A stretch of 64,000 bases of DNA from Adiantum capillus-veneris (GCA_014529385.2 CM043960.1:72305910-72369909), one strand, 5' to 3'; counted from the first letter of the stretch, positions 36,451 to 49,591 are shown. A program made the numbers and translations. The notes: generated by a model from the letters alone, not told the origin.

Positions 36451-39114
36451 TCAATACAAATAAAAAATCAACGAAGTTGCTACACAAATGAATGAATCTA
36501 AAGTGTATTGTAGACGTTTTAGAAAAGAGCTCCTAGCAAAAATCATTAATCTCTCATCCTCTATGAGATCTGATGCACCAAAGATGTCTATCTCAATCTG
36601 TACTTCTACATCTTTGTCATCAAACTCTACTTCTTTGTCGCTCTCCGCATCAGCTTCAGTATTTGACACCTCATCTCTAGGTTCAGACAATTGCTCGCTG
36701 CTGACATCCACCTCAAAATCTAAACTCAAAGTTTCCGTCGGTCCTACGCTTTGTTCATCATGAATCATCTCTTCGATCTTAACGTCCAATCATTCACACA
36801 CTTACTTGCTACGTGGAGCAACTTGAACGACATAGAGCCAGCAGGGTTTAGACAGATCATTCTCATCATTTTTTGTCCATAGTGGATCATGTATGAACGC
36901 AATTGCTCACTGTTGATATCCACCTCAAAATCTAAACTTAAAGTTTCCGTCGGTCCTACGCTTTGTTCATGAATCATCTCTTCAATCTTAACGTTCACAC
37001 ACTTGCTTGCTAGGTGGAGCAACTTGAACGACATAGAGCTAGCAGGGTTTAAACAGATCATTCTCATCATTTTTTGTCCGTAGTGGATCGTGTATGAACA
37101 AAACTTGTTCACAATGCTGTGGAAGTACGAATGTATCCCGCGCATCTGTCCACACCCGCCTAGAGTTCACTTGAATCAATCCACTCTTGTCTTTACGCAC
37201 AGTTGCATTAGGGCCGCTTGTAATAACTTTGAACCACTTGACATGAAAGATACATATATTAAAATTTCTAAAGCTAATCTTCAAGATGTCTTGGATGTAG
37301 TCAAAGTATTCAAGCTGGCTAGTCTTTGTATTCTCATCCCTAGCACTGCTACTTTTTTGGACGAAGCTTGCCCTAACACCACCGTCAAAAGTGACACCCT
37401 TTGTTCGTCGATCCGTTGCACTCTGAAGTGTTTCCCATGTGACCACAAAGCTCCATATTTGTGATACTGTAGCCACAAATTTGAAACAGACTAAAAGTTA
37501 TTAAAGCAATATGATCATGTGGAGCTCAAAAAGGAAGTTGTGAAATATACATGCCAATCACAACCCCTTGCATCTCCTCTTCCTCTTCAATAATCAACAC
37601 TCCATTCCTCTTTGCCGCTGAGATTGTCACATCTAACCACCGCCCAGTTGGAAAGTCAGGTAATTTTTGAAGATGATCTGGAAAACAAAGGTTTCTAGTG
37701 GCACGGTTACGCTTGAATTGAAGGTGATCTATCAAGCATTGTTGCTTTTCCCCTTCGTACCTCTCTAGCCACTTTTGCATGATGTCTAAGTTGAGAAGGA
37801 AAAATCTCATAACCTTTTCTCGCATTGTGATGTCCATCTTCCTAACCATGCCTTGTCCCTGTGGCTCGTCCCTTGTCACCTTGATGTTGACCTCAGTAGT
37901 CCACATTTGGGGCATCTCTGGATCAATTGAGACCAAAAATTCACTGATGAGTACACGACTCTTGTACAAGCCATCCTTTGTCCATGCTACCCTCAGGGCG
38001 AGCCCTTTGACGAACAAACCCCTTTAAAGTCTTCATAAATCTCTCCAAGAAGAACATCCACCTGTTATAGACCACCCTAACAACTGCAACTTCATCGACC
38101 ACATGCACAAGTACATACATTTGGATGGTAAGAATGTTTGTTGGAAAGTACTTCTCCACCATGCACACTACTTCAATAGAATTTAAGCGTGTTGCATCGA
38201 TGTTGTCTTCTCTTATCTCTTTTGAACTGATCCAGCATACCAACTCACTGATTTTGTAGATTATTCTTCTAATGTCATCTGTCAAACAATCCTTTATGGC
38301 AATAGGTAAGATGAACTGTAAAAATTTATGCCAATCGTGGGACTTAAGACCGTTGAGATTTTCATCTCTTGTAAAATCCGTTTTCAAATTTCGCATACAC
38401 CTTGTGGGAGTCTTGAATGAAGATATAGTCTTCTTCAATTGTTGCTCTTCTACAAGACTCAGAACCCATGGACCTTTTGGTATAGCAAACTTTCCATTGG
38501 TTTAAGTCGAGGCCACATCTTTGGCATTCGACCCACAGCCTGCAAGTCATCTCTTTCGGCCTTTCTCGCCCTTTTTCCAGTGATGGTTTTCCATATGATC
38601 TCCCCCACATTCTTGAAGATGTGCAAATTAAGCATTGCCAACACGGTACGGAGAACTGAGATTTTTACACCAGTGTAGCGCAGCATGCGTGCAAGACTTT
38701 GCATCATCTCGCTCTCTTTATCGTTGCTATCATGCTGTCGATATGAACAGGATGGATGAGGTTGTTCCACAGTACTACGTTCAATGTTGTCGCCTTCTAT
38801 GTTGGAATCCATGTCAAGGAAGGTGTCCAATATCTGCTCCATCTCTATTTCTTGAAATGCCGCATTAGATATTAGTTGGGAGGACTCAGTCGATGGCTCT
38901 TCGTTTGAAAATTGTCTTCTCTGGGATGAAGTTGGAGCAATATCTACTTGCGGAGTTTGACCTTCAATCTCTAGACCAGGAGATTGATAACGCACGTCTT
39001 TAGTTGCTCTATCGAAAAGAGACCGTGATTGCGTATTTGTTGGTCACATATGTTTTGTTATCAAAAGATATGATGCTTGCAATGCCCACAAGGACACGTC
39101 ATCCTATCGTCCAT
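36451..39114 (-). pseudogene. CACTA-2 transposase, core deleted
   Basis: The start at 39114 gives a Cys/His cluster (MTCPCGHCKHHIF). The frame at 38995-38459 passes directly from KISVLRTVLAMLNL to HIFKNVGEIIWKTI, skipping the whole Transposase_21 core and the VCPICG segment, which occupy about 1.1 kb between the same landmarks in CACTA-1. DUF4218 is well kept at 38438-37941 (GLKSHDWHKFLQFILPIAIK, then RWMFFLERFMKTLKGFVRQR and RARPEGSM). DUF4216 lies at 37476-37039 (LWSHGKHF, VKWFKVITSGPN, FVLPQHCEQVLF). A ~200-bp tandem duplication (36690-36895 and 36896-37100) repeats the acidic tail. The protein cannot catalyse transposition. Confidence 0.85.
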
Positions 39115-39200
39115 ACTTTATCTACCAATGATGCAACAAATAATTAAAACACTCTAGTTGTTATAACTACACACTACTAAGTACATGACAATACATGAAA

Positions 39201-39745
39201 ACCTCACATTCTCTAGCCATGCCCGATCCCCGCACACCTTGGTACCTAGAGGTGCACGGAGATTAGGACCACAGGGTAATAATCTCGTCTTTATTGGTCA
39301 ATGACTATATATTAAAGTTCTTAAAGTCAGTGTGCATTTTTGAAGTCCGATTGCGTTTTTTCAACTATTTGCTGCTAGCTCTAACAACCTCACATTCTCT
39401 AGCCAGGCCCGATCCCCGCACACCTCGGTCTAGAGGTGCACGGAGATTACGACCACAGGGTAATAATCTCTTCTTTATTGGTCAATGACTATATATTAAG
39501 GTTCTTGAAGTCTGTGTGCACTTTTGATGTCCGATTGCGTTTTTTCTACTATTTGCTGCTAGCTCTAATAACCTCACATTCTCTAGCTAGGCCCGATCCC
39601 CGCACACCTCGGTCTAGAGGTGCACGGAGATTAGGACCACAGGGTAATAATCTCGTCTTTATTGGTTAATGACTATGTATTAAGGTTCTTGAAGTCTGTG
39701 TGCACTTTTGAATTTCGATTGCATTTTTTCTACTATTAATTTGTC
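39201..39745. promoter_or_regulatory. Three tandem ~185-bp hairpin modules upstream of transposase
   Basis: Units start at 39201, 39387 and 39571 (ACCTCACATTCTCTAG). Each contains an inverted repeat around CGCACACCTCGGTCTAGAGG and its partner, then GTAATAATCTC and TTTATTGGT. The single homologous module in CACTA-1 lies 90 bp upstream of its transposase ATG. Here three copies precede the ATG at 39114 on the minus strand. Conservation of place and hairpin suggests a promoter or binding element amplified in tandem. The role is inference. Confidence 0.6.
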
Positions 39746-39749
39746 GCTA

Positions 39750-39985
39750 GCTCTAACCTAACCTATAATCTAACCTAAGTTATAACCTAAACCTAACCTA
39801 ACTTAATGTAACCTAACTTATAACCTAACCTAACCAAAGTCCGTTTACGTCTTTTGAAGTACACGAGTCATCTTCAAAGTCCGTTTGTGTTTTTTGTACT
39901 ATTAATTTGTCGCTAGCTCTAGCCTAACCTTTAATCTCACCTAACCTATAACCTAAACCTAACCTAACCTAACTTAACAATAAAA
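39750..39985. repeat. Telomere-like CCTAA-rich DNA
   Basis: AACCTAACC and TATAACCTAA phrases, including a repeat of the block GTCCGTTTACGTCTTTTGAAG/GTCCGTTTGTGTTTTTTG. It is a pentamer (TTAGG-type) rather than the usual plant TTTAGGG. Confidence 0.75.
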
Positions 39986-41016
39986 CACACAATGGTGAGG
40001 CGTTTGGCAAAATGGCAAGCCATACAGCTTGCCCACAATGCATATGCGATGTTGGCAAGCTTTATAGCTTGCCAATTTGACAAACGGCTCACCATCGTGT
40101 TGTTTTTAGGGTTGCGAAGCGATTTTAGGGCCTGAAAACCGCTCGCAGACATATAGATAACACAATGGCGAGCCATTGGCAATATGGCAAGCCATAGAGC
40201 TTGCCCACAATGCATATGCCTTGTGGACAAGCTTTATGGCTTGCCGTATTGCCAACCGGATCGCCATTGTGTTGTTTTTTGGGCTGCGAGGTAATTTTAA
40301 AGCTTGAAAATTGCTTGCGGACATATAGACAACACAATGGCTAGCCTTTTGGCAATAGGGCAAACCATAGAGCTTGCACAAAATTCATATGTATTGTGGG
40401 AAAACTCCATGGCTTGTTGTATTGCCAAAAAACTTACCATTGTGTTTTTTTTAGGGCTGCTTAGCTATTTTAGGGCTTGAAAACCGCTTGCGGACATAAA
40501 AACAACACAATGGCAAGTTATTGGAAAGACGGAAAGCCATAGAGCTTGCCCTCAATGCATATTCCTTGTGGACAAGCTTTATGGCTTGCCGTATTGCCAA
40601 ATGGATCGCCATTGTGTTGTTTTTAGGGACACGAGAAAATTTTAGCGCTTGAAAATCGCTCGCAAATATACAGACAACACAATGGAGAGCCGTTTGGCAA
40701 TACGACAAGCCATAAAGCTTTCCCACAATGCATATGCATTGTAAGCAAGATCTATGGCTTCCGCATTGCCAAAAGGCTTGCCATTGTGTTGTTTTTAGGA
40801 CTGCTTAGCTATTTGAGGATTTGAAAAGTGCTTGCAGACATACAGGAAACACAATGGCGAGCCGTTGTCAATACGGAAAGCCATAGAGCTTTCCCACAAT
40901 GCATATGCATTGTGGGTAAGCTTTATGGCTTGTCGTATTGACGAACAAATTACCATTGTGTTGTTTTTAATATGCGATGTGGGTAAGCTCTATGGCTTGC
41001 AGTATTGCCAAACGTA
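39985..41016. repeat. Six-unit palindromic satellite, period 172-173 bp
   Basis: ACACAATGG, marking each unit, occurs at 39987, 40160, 40332, 40505, 40677 and 40849. Each unit is mostly one palindrome of about 115-120 bp: ACACAATGGCGAGCC ... GCAATA(C/T)GGCAAGCCATAGAGC is mirrored by GCTTTATGGCTTGCCGTATTGC ... GGCTCGCCATTGTGT around a GCATATGC centre. A spacer of about 55 bp with GTTGTTTTTAGGG follows. Long frames across it (MAIRLAIRQAIKL and similar) are repeat artefacts. Confidence 0.9.
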
Positions 41017-41345
41017 GCTTAACCTAACCTAACCAAACGTAGCTTAACCTAACCTTATCTAACGTAACTTAACTTAACCTAACCTAATGTATAAGATAAC
41101 TTAACTTAATGTAGCTTAACTTAACTTAACCTAACCTAACCTAACGTAGCTTAACTTAACCTAATCTAACCTAACGTATAAGATAACTTAACCTAACCTA
41201 ACCTAACGTAGCTTAACTTAACCTAACTTAACCTAACCTAACCTAACCTATAAGATAACTTAACCTAACTTAACCTAACCTAACCTAACGTAGCTTAACT
41301 TAACCTAACCTAACCTAATGTATAAGATAACTTAACCTAAAATAT
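41017..41345. repeat. Higher-order TTAGG-like repeat
   Basis: CCTAA/CTTAA pentamers are organised into larger units delimited by CGTAGCTTAACTTAACC and TATAAGATAACTTAACC, repeated about four times with variable length. The strand equivalent is GGTTAGGTTAG. Confidence 0.85.
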
Positions 41346-41898
41346 AAACGAAATTTCTTCAAAACAAGATTTTTTAATAAACCAAAACAATTTTTTTTCA
41401 TAATTCAAAATAAAATTTCATATCACAAACTATAATTTCTTTTAAAGCATGAAATTTTCTTTTAATGTTAATATACAAATTAATTTAAATAAATTTAATA
41501 TGCATTTAAAGGTTGGAGCACTCACATTCGTCCTATTTGAGCAATAAAAGAAGTTGTAAATGTCCTAAAACCTGCAAGAACGCACACAAACACAAAGTTA
41601 AACCCTAAATTCTAAATCTACAAGTAAACATGGAAACAATCTCACCTTAGTGTTATGGGCTAACCAACAAGCAAGATTAGCACTTTCGATGGCTTGTTTC
41701 GCACCAGATCTGTTAGAGGTGAAGAAGGAGAGAGCTTGAGAAAAGGCGCAAGAAGAAGAGAAACGCGTAGAGAAATCTCATGGTTTTGTTTTTTGCAGGT
41801 ACCATCGGTACAAAAATTGATATAGGCGTCGAAAAACGCGTTGGAGTGTGCGTCAGAAAGTGCATGCTTTTTGACGTCGGAATAGACGCTGGAACAAG

Positions 41899-42290
41899 CA
41901 CTACTAGCCAAGGGGTGTGTAGCGACGGCCTAAAATCTATGGGCGTTGCTTAAGCGATGACGAAGGCGATGCATAAGCAAAGCTGTGCCCGATGCATAAG
42001 CGACGACCGATGCATAAGCATCGCAATTTTTTTAATAAAAAAGTTGACGTCTTTTATGGGACGACCAAGCCTTGCTTATGCGATGCCATAATTAAGCTTT
42101 GCTTATGCGACGGTAAATAACGACGGCCTTTGCGACGTTTGTAGATTGGATTACGTCCCTTAAGGGACGCTCGAGAATTCTCAGTACCCGCGGGCTCCCA
42201 AAATTCGCCGGGGTTTTCAAACGAAGCTCCTTCTGTGTTGCTTGGCGAACACCAGTCACGCAGTTCAGGTATGCTCTCCTCCCTCCCACA
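41899..42290 (+). mobile_element. Left end of CACTA-3
   Basis: CACTACTAGCCAAG begins a terminus followed by subterminal motifs GCATAAGC and GCTTATGCGACG repeated at least eight times in both orientations (41955-42115). An exon-like stretch (42150-42269) ends in CAG/GTATGC, resembling a 5-prime untranslated exon and donor. The motif set differs from CACTA-1 and CACTA-2, so this is a separate family. The insertion sits within the right end of CACTA-2. No matching right terminus was found in the window. Confidence 0.6.
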
Positions 42291-42309
42291 CCCTCTCTTT
42301 GCAATGTTC

Positions 42310-44060
<1,751 letters not shown>

Positions 44061-44102
44061 AACGGGATAGCATAATAATATGTGGGTGCTCAACCTTCTA
44101 TC

Positions 44103-44112
44103 CAGAGAGAGA

Positions 44113-44192
<80 letters not shown>
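44103..44192. repeat. (GA)n microsatellite
   Basis: GA array with a GATAGATAGATA interruption near 44114, beyond the truncated 5-prime side of LINE copy A. Confidence 0.95.
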
Positions 44193-44197
<5 letters not shown>

Positions 44198-44993
44198 ATG
44201 GAGACAGAGAGAGAGGGGCATTGCATGCTTGGAAGAAGAAAGTGGGGCGTTGTGAGCGCTCTAGGAAAGCATTCGTAGAAGGAAAAGATTTCATAGTGAG
44301 TTCATTTAGCTGTTTGTGTTAAAGAACTCGTGAAACCATAGTGGTTCATTGATACTGTTTTTTTAGAAGACTCCACATCTCATGTGTTGTTGGAGATTGC
44401 CGAACTAGTTGTAGTTGTTTGCCCCCGAGATGAAGGACGATTTCGGTGCGTGCTTCAAGGTCCTTTTTATTACAAGCATCAATGCCTGCTTAGGTGGCAG
44501 GTGGCTTTCCTGCAGCTGTTACAGCAGGGTTTGCCTCTGTTTCATCAACGACTTTCAAATTGCCTGCTTTTTCGAGAACCATTTGGAGTCGTAGACTCCA
44601 TGGAAGATAGTACATCGTATCCCATAAGATAAGTGGGCTTCTGGGTATCTCGGCCTCCTCACCAGACCATTCTCAATAAGTTGGAGAAGATGCTCTCTAT
44701 AGCATTAGTTACCTGCAAAGGAAATGGGAAATGGAAACGAGAGGCCCCAAATGCAACCACAACCGGAGGGGCGTGACTCACAGAAACGCTCCCAAAACGG
44801 GGGAGTAAAAAAGGCTGATTATTGCTATTTTTGAGAGAGGGAGGGAGAGTCAAGAGAGAGCTAGTTGTATTATATATGTTTGTGTTAGTCTGACATATAG
44901 CTGTTTTAAAATGTACAGATACAATGAGTGACCTTGGTCATAGTGTTAAGCTTACCATCATCAAGACTTTGCTACGGAGCACTTGACTTTCAG

Positions 44994-45903
44994 GAGAGGC
45001 GTTGACGGAGGCTATGTCCTATTATGTGGAGATGGATGCCGTAGGTTTAGATGACGCCATCGAGATTCTTGGGAGGTTTAGTATGCCAGTACGTCCGGGA
45101 GAGGGTACGTCATCCCAGCCACATGTAGGAGTAGAGGATCACACTAGAGCATTTCGGTGAGCTTCTGGAGTGATAAAATTGTAATGTCAGTCTTATTTTG
45201 TGTAAAGTACTCTTAAAACTTGTTTCTTTTGCTATCTTTGCTTGCTTAGGACCCCTATCCCAGGTACATCACATCACGAGAGTCAGCAGCTTACTCCTGA
45301 TGTACCTCCTCGTACTCAGGTGGCACCTGAGTCATAGGCTAGTGGCCGTCAGTCTCGGAGGTATTTCTTTTATGTCGATTATGGAATTAATATCAAGTAG
45401 TGTTTAAGAACTATCATCCTAACTTCCGTATGTTTGTATTCATGTAGCTCGCATCATCGACAGAGTAGCACGCCACCAAAGATATCGACTCGCGAGAGAC
45501 CGCCTCAGCTGCCAGTGCCCCCCTCAGTGCCCCTGCCATTGCCGATGCGCACTTGCACCGGCAATTTGGGCGTCATGTGCGACATCCTGCCTGATGGGTC
45601 TATTCTCCCTCTTGGAGCCGGCTTACTCTTCAGACGTCAGATTGGAGATCTCTGCATGTCATATCTAAAGCAAGTTCATATTCCATGGGAGTAAGTATTA
45701 ATTAACATCAAAAAGTATGACTTATAGTTTGTTATTTGAATTACTAATTGACTTTTTGATGCAATGTAGTGATCGGCTTGAGGATGACAAGAAATATGTC
45801 ATCAACTCACTCGAGGTGGAGTATGGTACAGGATGGAGCCACAAATGGTTGCTTAAGCGAATGTGCAAGCTCATGGCTCATCGACGAAACAATACACAGT
45901 ATG

Positions 45904-45905
<2 letters not shown>
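44994..45905 (+). pseudogene. CACTA second gene, 5-prime exons (CACTA-3)
   Basis: Exons with GT/AG borders: about 44994-45156 (MSYYVEMDAVGLDDAIEILG), about 45250-45360 (SHHESQQLTPDVPPRTQVAP, with a stop after ES), 45449-45691 (LPVPPSVPLPLPMRT, GNLGVMCDILPDGSILPLG) and from 45770 (LEDDKKYVINSLEVEYGTGW, LLKRMCKLMAHRRNNTQY). The Pro-rich linker and the segment before the Ptta core fit the second protein of CACTA elements. The last exon runs into a (GA)n array at 45905 where a LINE has inserted. A plausible continuation is at 56077. Assignment to CACTA-3 rests on position. Confidence 0.55.

Positions 45906-45994
<89 letters not shown>
45905..45994. repeat. (GA)n tail of LINE copy B
   Basis: About 90 bp of GA repeat directly abutting the LINE 3-prime end. 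It corresponds to a (CT)n tail on the LINE strand. Confidence 0.9.
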
Positions 45995-45998
<4 letters not shown>

Positions 45999-46713
45999 TA
46001 TTAATGTCTTCTTCTAGAGGCCGAAGTCGGCCTATGAGACAAAACCATGTACATATGTGTATCCTCTGGTAACCAAAAAGGATAAAAGTGCTGAAAAACT
46101 AAAGTAAAGTGGTACATACTGCTAAAAAAAGGTGATACAAGGCTAGAGTAATGTCCTCAAGGGTAGGGTGAGTACATGTGCATGTAAAATGAGGGGATGG
46201 AGCTCTATCTCTAATGGATGCGTAGCTATATGCTCAGGAGATACAACCATGATATGCAAACTAGCTCCATTCGGTACCAAAATGGGGGTGTAGGATATCA
46301 TGGATAGGTGGGTAGGGTGTGAAGAGTTCTTGTAGTATGGTGGCAGGGTCGGAGTAGACTCGCTGTATCGCTCTCTATCTGTCATGCTCATGGTGTGCCC
46401 GGATCTGGTGGATCTCCCTCTGGTGTGCTCATCGGGTCCGGTATCCCACAACTCTAGGTCGTCTCCTAGCTCTAACCACCTCTTCCTGCTGTAGAGTGAC
46501 CCCTCTATGTGTAGTAGTAATAGGGGGTGCTGGAGTCGCTCGATGAAAAAAATCTGTAAGCTGGGACTGTCTATCTCCACTAGGTGACTGTAGCATCAGA
46601 TCTCTATGTCTCTACATCTCTAGAAGAAAACATCCAAGCTGTCTCTGGTCTCTGGACTCCATGAGCTCTCTGAGTGTAGGTTGTTCTGAAAACAAGGCAG
46701 TGTAGTGGCTCTA
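45995..46713 (-). mobile_element. 5-prime-truncated LINE, copy B
   Basis: Nearly the same sequence as LINE copy A from its 3-prime end (CTTTATTAATGTCTTC, TAGAGGCCGAAGTCGGCC) through the frame at 46580-46143 (RWLELGDDLELWD, ERYSESTPTLPPYYK, HPLEIELHPLILHAHVL). Similarity stops at GTGTAGTGGCTC near 46713, about 0.7 kb from the tail, giving a shorter truncation. It interrupts an exon of the CACTA second gene. No target-site duplication is evident because the GA tail obscures it. Confidence 0.75.
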
Positions 46714-46869
46714 TTCTGAGAGAGACAGAGAGAGAGACACACAGAGAGAGAGAGAGAGAGATCTAGTTTAAATATTTCAAACTGAGAGGTCCCAAACTCA
46801 GCCTACCTCGCAAGGATTGGCTTCTCCCCATCGGCACTACGCGTCTTGGACGTTTATGGGTGCGCGTAA

Positions 46870-48345
46870 GTCGCTGAAAATCATTGTTTTTTGTGTTTTT
46901 CAGTGCTCTGCACTTGCTGTTTTTTTGCGGACAGCAGCGGATTTACTGGGTTTTTTGGATGACATCGACATTTTGGAGGCTTATACACTTCTCGGAAGTG
47001 TTTCGGAGGCATCTCGGGCTGTTTTCTCGAGCCGTTTTGAGGAGGAGTCCACTTGCGGTTGCGTTTCTGTGCCTATTCGATCTTGGAGTCTTTCATCTCT
47101 CGTACGTGGAGTACCTTGCCCTCTGAGGAGGACACTAATCGGAGTTGCAAATTATACCTTACGGCTTCTCCGTGTTCCCGGAGAGTGCCAAGTTGGACAA
47201 TGCTAACTGGTCCATATGGAAGACAAAGGTGCGTACTATATGTATGTACAATGAAGTTTGGGATTGGCTCAAGGATGCGGCACAGGTGATTATGCCTCAC
47301 CCAACGGAGGACTATACACATGGAACGGCAGACGAGTGGCAAAAGATAGACCACAAGGTGTTTACTTTTCTTTTGCTTAACCTTTCTGATTCTATCCTTC
47401 AGAAAGTCAGAATGGAGTCACATGCCCATGGTCTTTGGAAGAGACTCTTAGAGCTCTTCGTAGACAAGTCTATTGGCCATATTATGCGATTGGAGAAGGA
47501 GCTCTACCAGTTGCAGTATAGCCAATTCAACTCTCTCTCAGGGTTGACCCGCACGATGCGAGAGCTATCGGATGATTTGGTTGCGGTCTGAGGCGAGATG
47601 ACCTCTACTCGGATGGCGCAACAACTCCTATTCAAACTTCTAGACAGGTTCGACTCTTTCTACCAAAGTCTCATTCAGTCAAGGTGTACCACGCAACCCA
47701 CTTGGGAGGAGGCTCTTTCCCAGCTCATGCAGATTGAGAGCCGAGCCGAGTTTGTGCCGGAGGTGAAGGTGAGTGTTGGAGTCTCTTTGATTGCCTCACA
47801 GGACCTTGCCTTGACCTCTTCACAGACCGATGCTTGGATTGTGGATAGCGGTGGGACTACTCACATGACTCCCATGCGGGAGTGGTTCAGTTCTCTTACC
47901 TCTTCATCAGATCAGTACATTACCTTGTGTGATTCTCACTCGATTCCAGTGGCTGGGAATGGGAGGATTCCTATCTTCCGCTCTTCAGTAGACCCCAAGT
48001 ATAGTGCGGTTGATGTGCTTTTCGTCCCCGACTTAGCCTTCAACCTTCTCTCGGTTTCCTCCTTGGACACGTTGGGAGCTTTTGTCACTTTTGGGGATGG
48101 TAAGGTGATTATTACAGATGGTGCTACAGGTCCAATTCTTGCTAGAGGGGTTCGTGATGGCTGGTTATTCAAGCTCAAGGCTCTACTCTCACAGGGTGCG
48201 GTTTCATCTACACTTTGGCATGCTAGGTTTGGACACCTTAGCTATGCGATGTTATAGCGCGCGGCTAGACATTCCTTGGTGGAGGGGCTTCCATCAATTC
48301 GCTCTACATCGACGATCTGCAGGGCTTGCCAGAGACAATAGTAAG
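46870..48345 (+). pseudogene. Copia-3 gag-protease fragment
   Basis: The frame 47145-48257 reads gag (LDNANWSIWKTKVRTICMYN, WEEALSQLMQIESR) then protease (DAWIVDSGGTTHMTP, with the DSG catalytic triad) and the GAG-pre-integrase motif (LWHARFGHLSYAML), continuing past a stop to RSTSTICRACQR. Two in-frame stops (47589 TGA, 48255 TAG) are both one C-to-T step from CGA or CAG, and no frameshift is needed. No zinc knuckle is seen between gag and protease. Integrase, reverse transcriptase and LTRs are lacking. The copy ends abruptly where gypsy sequence starts near 48345. Confidence 0.8.
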
Positions 48346-49215
48346 CATTCAAGCTTCTGAAAGAGAAGCTTACTACAGAGCCAGTCCTTATTTTACCAGA
48401 CTCGAGAAAGTCTTTTCAGGGGCAGTGTGATGCATGTGGCAGCAGTATTGGTGCAGTGCTTATGCAAGATGGACATGTTATTGCCTATGAGAGCAGGGTA
48501 TTTGAGAAGGCCAGAGCAGCTTATGCAGATTTACGCGAAGGAGTTGCTTGCCGTTATTCATGCTCTAGAGTCATGGAAGCACTATCTTCTTGAATCGGAT
48601 TTTACTATGTAGACTGATCATCAGTCATTGCGATATTTTCTCACTCAGGCCAAGCTTTGTGAGAAGCATTTGTCATGGGCCAACTTCTTGTCTATGTTTC
48701 ATTTTCAGCTTGTGCATGTTGCGGACAAGGAGAACGTGGTAGAAAATACCTTGTCTAGGCGCCCACATGTAGCGACCGAGTTGGATGAGATGCAAGATCA
48801 TTACAATACAGATGCGGATTTTGCTGAGCCCTATGACGCTCTTGTTCGTGGTGAACATCCTGATTTCTTTTCTGATGTTTCGTGGAAAGCTTTGCGTTTA
48901 TCGACTTCTTCGACAGAAGGTTATGATAGAGAGTCATGCACCACCCTATTGACCTGTATTGACCAAATTTTGGCAGCATAACAACTCCAAACTGGTCCCA
49001 AACAAGTTCCCAACCAAGAACTCACTTGCTTCGACAAAAACCCTCTAATTCCAACTCAAGAAGAGCAATTACAGCTCTCTGGAATTGGTTTTTCACCTGT
49101 TTCTAGCCCCAACGCTTCCCAAAAGTGTACTCTGACAATTGGGCACTGTTTCCAATGTTCCACGCATCCATACGATTGCAAAACAGTCCAAAAACGACAA
49201 TTTCAGGGTGCTGTA
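48345..49215 (+). mobile_element. Gypsy deletion derivative, copy 1 (RNase H + tail)
   Basis: Reads LLKEKLTTEPVLILPDSRKS, QCDACGSSIGAVLMQDGHVI, ELLAVIHALESWKHYLLE, TDHQSLRYFLTQAKLCEKHL and HFQLVHVADKENV: the end of reverse transcriptase and RNase H of Ty3/gypsy. It then continues into non-coding DNA (ACAACTCCAAACTGGTCCCA) shared with copy 2. An in-frame TAG at 48610-48612 corresponds to CAG at 51080-51082 in copy 2. A frameshift lies near 48515. Integrase is absent. Confidence 0.8.
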
Positions 49216-49590
49216 TTTTCTGGTTATGGCCTGTTTTTGACCTGTTTTCACCTCTCTAGTGTCCCTGTACTGTTCTCTGTACCTTGGGCCATGTGCCCCT
49301 TGATTCTGGCATGATTTCGAGCACAAAACAACCCCCAAATAGCTCAAAAGCAGCAGCCAAACAATGCTAATTTTTGTATCTGTTTGGCGAGGTAATTAAC
49401 TTCACCTGTTCCTGTATAGGGAGGCCCTTGCCTCAGCAACAAAGCATCAAAAATCATAGGGTTGTACATGATCAATCTGATGAGCCAGTCAAAAATCTCA
49501 AGAGAAGCATAGATGCCGATTGCACTTCAGGTAAGGTGATTGGGTTTTGCTTAGATTTGAGAAGGCGAGCGTGCCTCGTGGAAGATTCAT
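49216..49590. other. Unassigned retroelement-like stretch
   Basis: No recognised domain. It separates the tail of gypsy copy 1 from a gypsy integrase end and may be LTR or leader sequence. Confidence 0.35.
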
Positions 49591-49591
49591 A

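Larger units (their letters stand above)
34432..41898 (-). mobile_element. CACTA-2 transposon, right tip displaced
   Basis: The left end CACTACAACACGG starts at 34432, preceded by GCA. Subterminal motifs (CCGACGC, GTCGGAATA, ATACCGACG) lie at 34520-34700 and again at 41800-41898, marking both ends. Genes run on the minus strand: transposase 39114-36451, second gene 36391-35284, GGTTAT array 35126-35043. Between the transposase start and the right end lie about 2.7 kb of satellites. The true right terminus is missing because a new CACTA start appears at 41899, implying another element inserted near the tip. The element lacks its transposase core and is non-autonomous. Confidence 0.75.

Noticed and set aside
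39964-40726. Overlapping minus-strand frames reading MAIRLAIRQAIKLVHKA-like repeats
   Set aside because: They follow the 172-bp palindromic satellite exactly and repeat with it. They are a by-product of the repeat, not a repeat protein.
39985-41016. CRISPR-like array
   Set aside because: Regular repeats are present, but the units are long palindromes without unique spacers, and the window is clearly plant nuclear DNA.
41017-41345. Interstitial telomere or chromosome end
   Set aside because: The unit is a TTAGG-like pentamer mixed with CTTAA and enclosed by transposon sequence on both sides. It does not match plant TTTAGGG and is not terminal.
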